A DNA stretch of 64,000 nt, from assembly GCF_042242105.1 (NCBI RefSeq), contig NC_092027.1, positions 2,141,506-2,205,505 of the forward strand, in the 5' to 3' direction. Numbering within the stretch: position 1 is the first letter of the stretch; each line of letters starts with the position of its first letter. Both the position numbers and the translations under genes were made by a program. Source of the stretch: Pempheris klunzingeri. Taxonomy: Eukaryota > Chordata > Actinopteri > Acropomatiformes > Pempheridae. Positions 63,127 through 64,000 of the stretch are shown here, in pieces. The notes beneath the pieces are model-generated. The model did not search any database. It was not told where the DNA came from and was given only the letters and a program-made list of their open reading frames with translations.

Positions 63127-63611
63127 TGTTTAGTGGAACTGACTGGCTGAATCCACAATGCAGACACAGAACACGATTGGTTTGAAGACAATTAGATTGA
63201 ATAGAAACACAAAAAGTGGAGCGAAAATGAGGAAGGGACCAGGGGAAGCAGGCTGGAGGTGCAGGTAGCAGGGCTGGAAGGGACACCAGGGTAGCTGACG
63301 GGAGAGGGAGACAAAACCGGAGCAGAGACGAGGAACAAGAATATCTATAGTAGTGAGGAACGGCTGGACCGAGAGCCTGAAGTGCACCATCGGAAACGGA
63401 CAATCTGGCAGTGAGGGAATGAACAGAGCTGGATTAAATAGACAGGGAAGGCGTGGGCGGCCTGATTGCCGATCGGGAACAGGTGTGTGATGTTTGCAGG
63501 TGTGTGGGTGGAATGACGTGAGTAACCTCCTCGACTCTGCTCCGGTTCCAGATAGAGGGAGACAAACACTCATGAGGGAAAAGGACAGGGAAAGATAACA
63601 GGATCCTAACA
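63127..63611 (-). mobile_element. Solo LTR, copy 6
   Basis: 485 bp, TG...CA ends with CAGTG repeats; sister of copy 5 by shared base changes. Confidence 0.75.
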
Positions 63612-63921
63612 CAGTGTCCTTAAACTTTGATAATTCCAGTATAGATGTCTCAGGTCCCAGTTCCCATCACAGACACCCACAGATCAGGTGTGAACCCACC
63701 ACATCCAGGTCTGTCCAGTCACATGGAGACAGTGAAATTACACAAGAGGCCAAATCTGTCTGTAGTCTGACTGAGAATGTCTGATATCAGACGTCTCGTT
63801 TCTCATTTGTTTGCTCATGAAAACAACACAATACAATTATTCCCCTTCTTTTAGCCCATATCATGATCAGGAATTAGAGCAGGTTTTCTGGTTACTTATT
63901 CTTCCCTCTCAAATGGACAGA

Positions 63922-63993
63922 ATGCAAATGTGTGTTGCACAAAAGTCCCTGTTGGGGTCAGTGGGAGCATTTCCATAGAGAGCCACTTTGCAT
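63922..63993 (+). promoter_or_regulatory. Promoter of a further V segment (V25) cut by the window end
   Basis: ATGCAAAT at 63922-63929 and CTTTGCAT at 63986-63993 in the usual V upstream sequence. The leader ATG would fall at about 64112. By its flanks the segment should be V20-like. Confidence 0.6.
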
Positions 63994-64000
63994 CAGCAGC

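Overview
The window is a stretch of a teleost immunoglobulin light-chain locus, of the kappa-like type usually called L1 (type 1/G) in fish. The constant exon, the J motif FGGGTRL and the V framework read as fish IgL. Dense (CA)n tracts and a Gypsy-like solo LTR also fit a bony fish, probably a percomorph; the species cannot be told from the sequence.

Layout, left to right: V1(partial)-V2psi-V3-LTR-V4-V5-[C1 J1a J1b]-V6-LTR-V7-V8-[C2 J2a J2b]-V9-LTR-V10-V11-[C3 J3a J3b]-V12-(deleted C-J)-V13-V14-[C4 J4a J4b]-V15-[C5 J5a J5b]-V16-LTR-V17-V18-[C6 J6a J6b]-V19-LTR-V20-V21-[C7 J7a J7b]-V22-(no LTR)-V23-[C8 J8a J8b]-V24-LTR-(promoter of V25). All 24 V segments are on the + strand and all 8 C exons and 16 J segments on the - strand. 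C-to-C spacings are about 8431, 8378, 8384, 4133, 8315, 7497 and 5865 bp, so the array is a higher-order tandem repeat with later deletions and duplications.

Each V has a split leader, a V exon and a 12-bp-spacer RSS (CACAGTG-12-ACAAAAACC). Each J has a 23-bp-spacer RSS. V and J point opposite ways, so joining must be by inversion, and any J-C block can join a V on either side without losing DNA. Three V families are present: a main L1 family (20 copies), a second kappa-like family (V13, V17) and a third with two extra cysteines (V2, V21). All three share the same CDR3, RSS and 3' flank, which points to conversion or recombination between families. V2 is broken by one stop; the other V segments look usable.

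The most striking patterns are: germline diversity confined to a few CDR codons inside nearly invariant V exons; eight C exons encoding one identical protein; a near-perfect 4133-bp duplication in which the changes I noticed cluster within one J; a solo LTR with a paralogous empty site; a scar where a whole C-J cluster was lost; and a conserved hairpin in every J-C intron. Most remaining DNA consists of five recurring spacer types described below.
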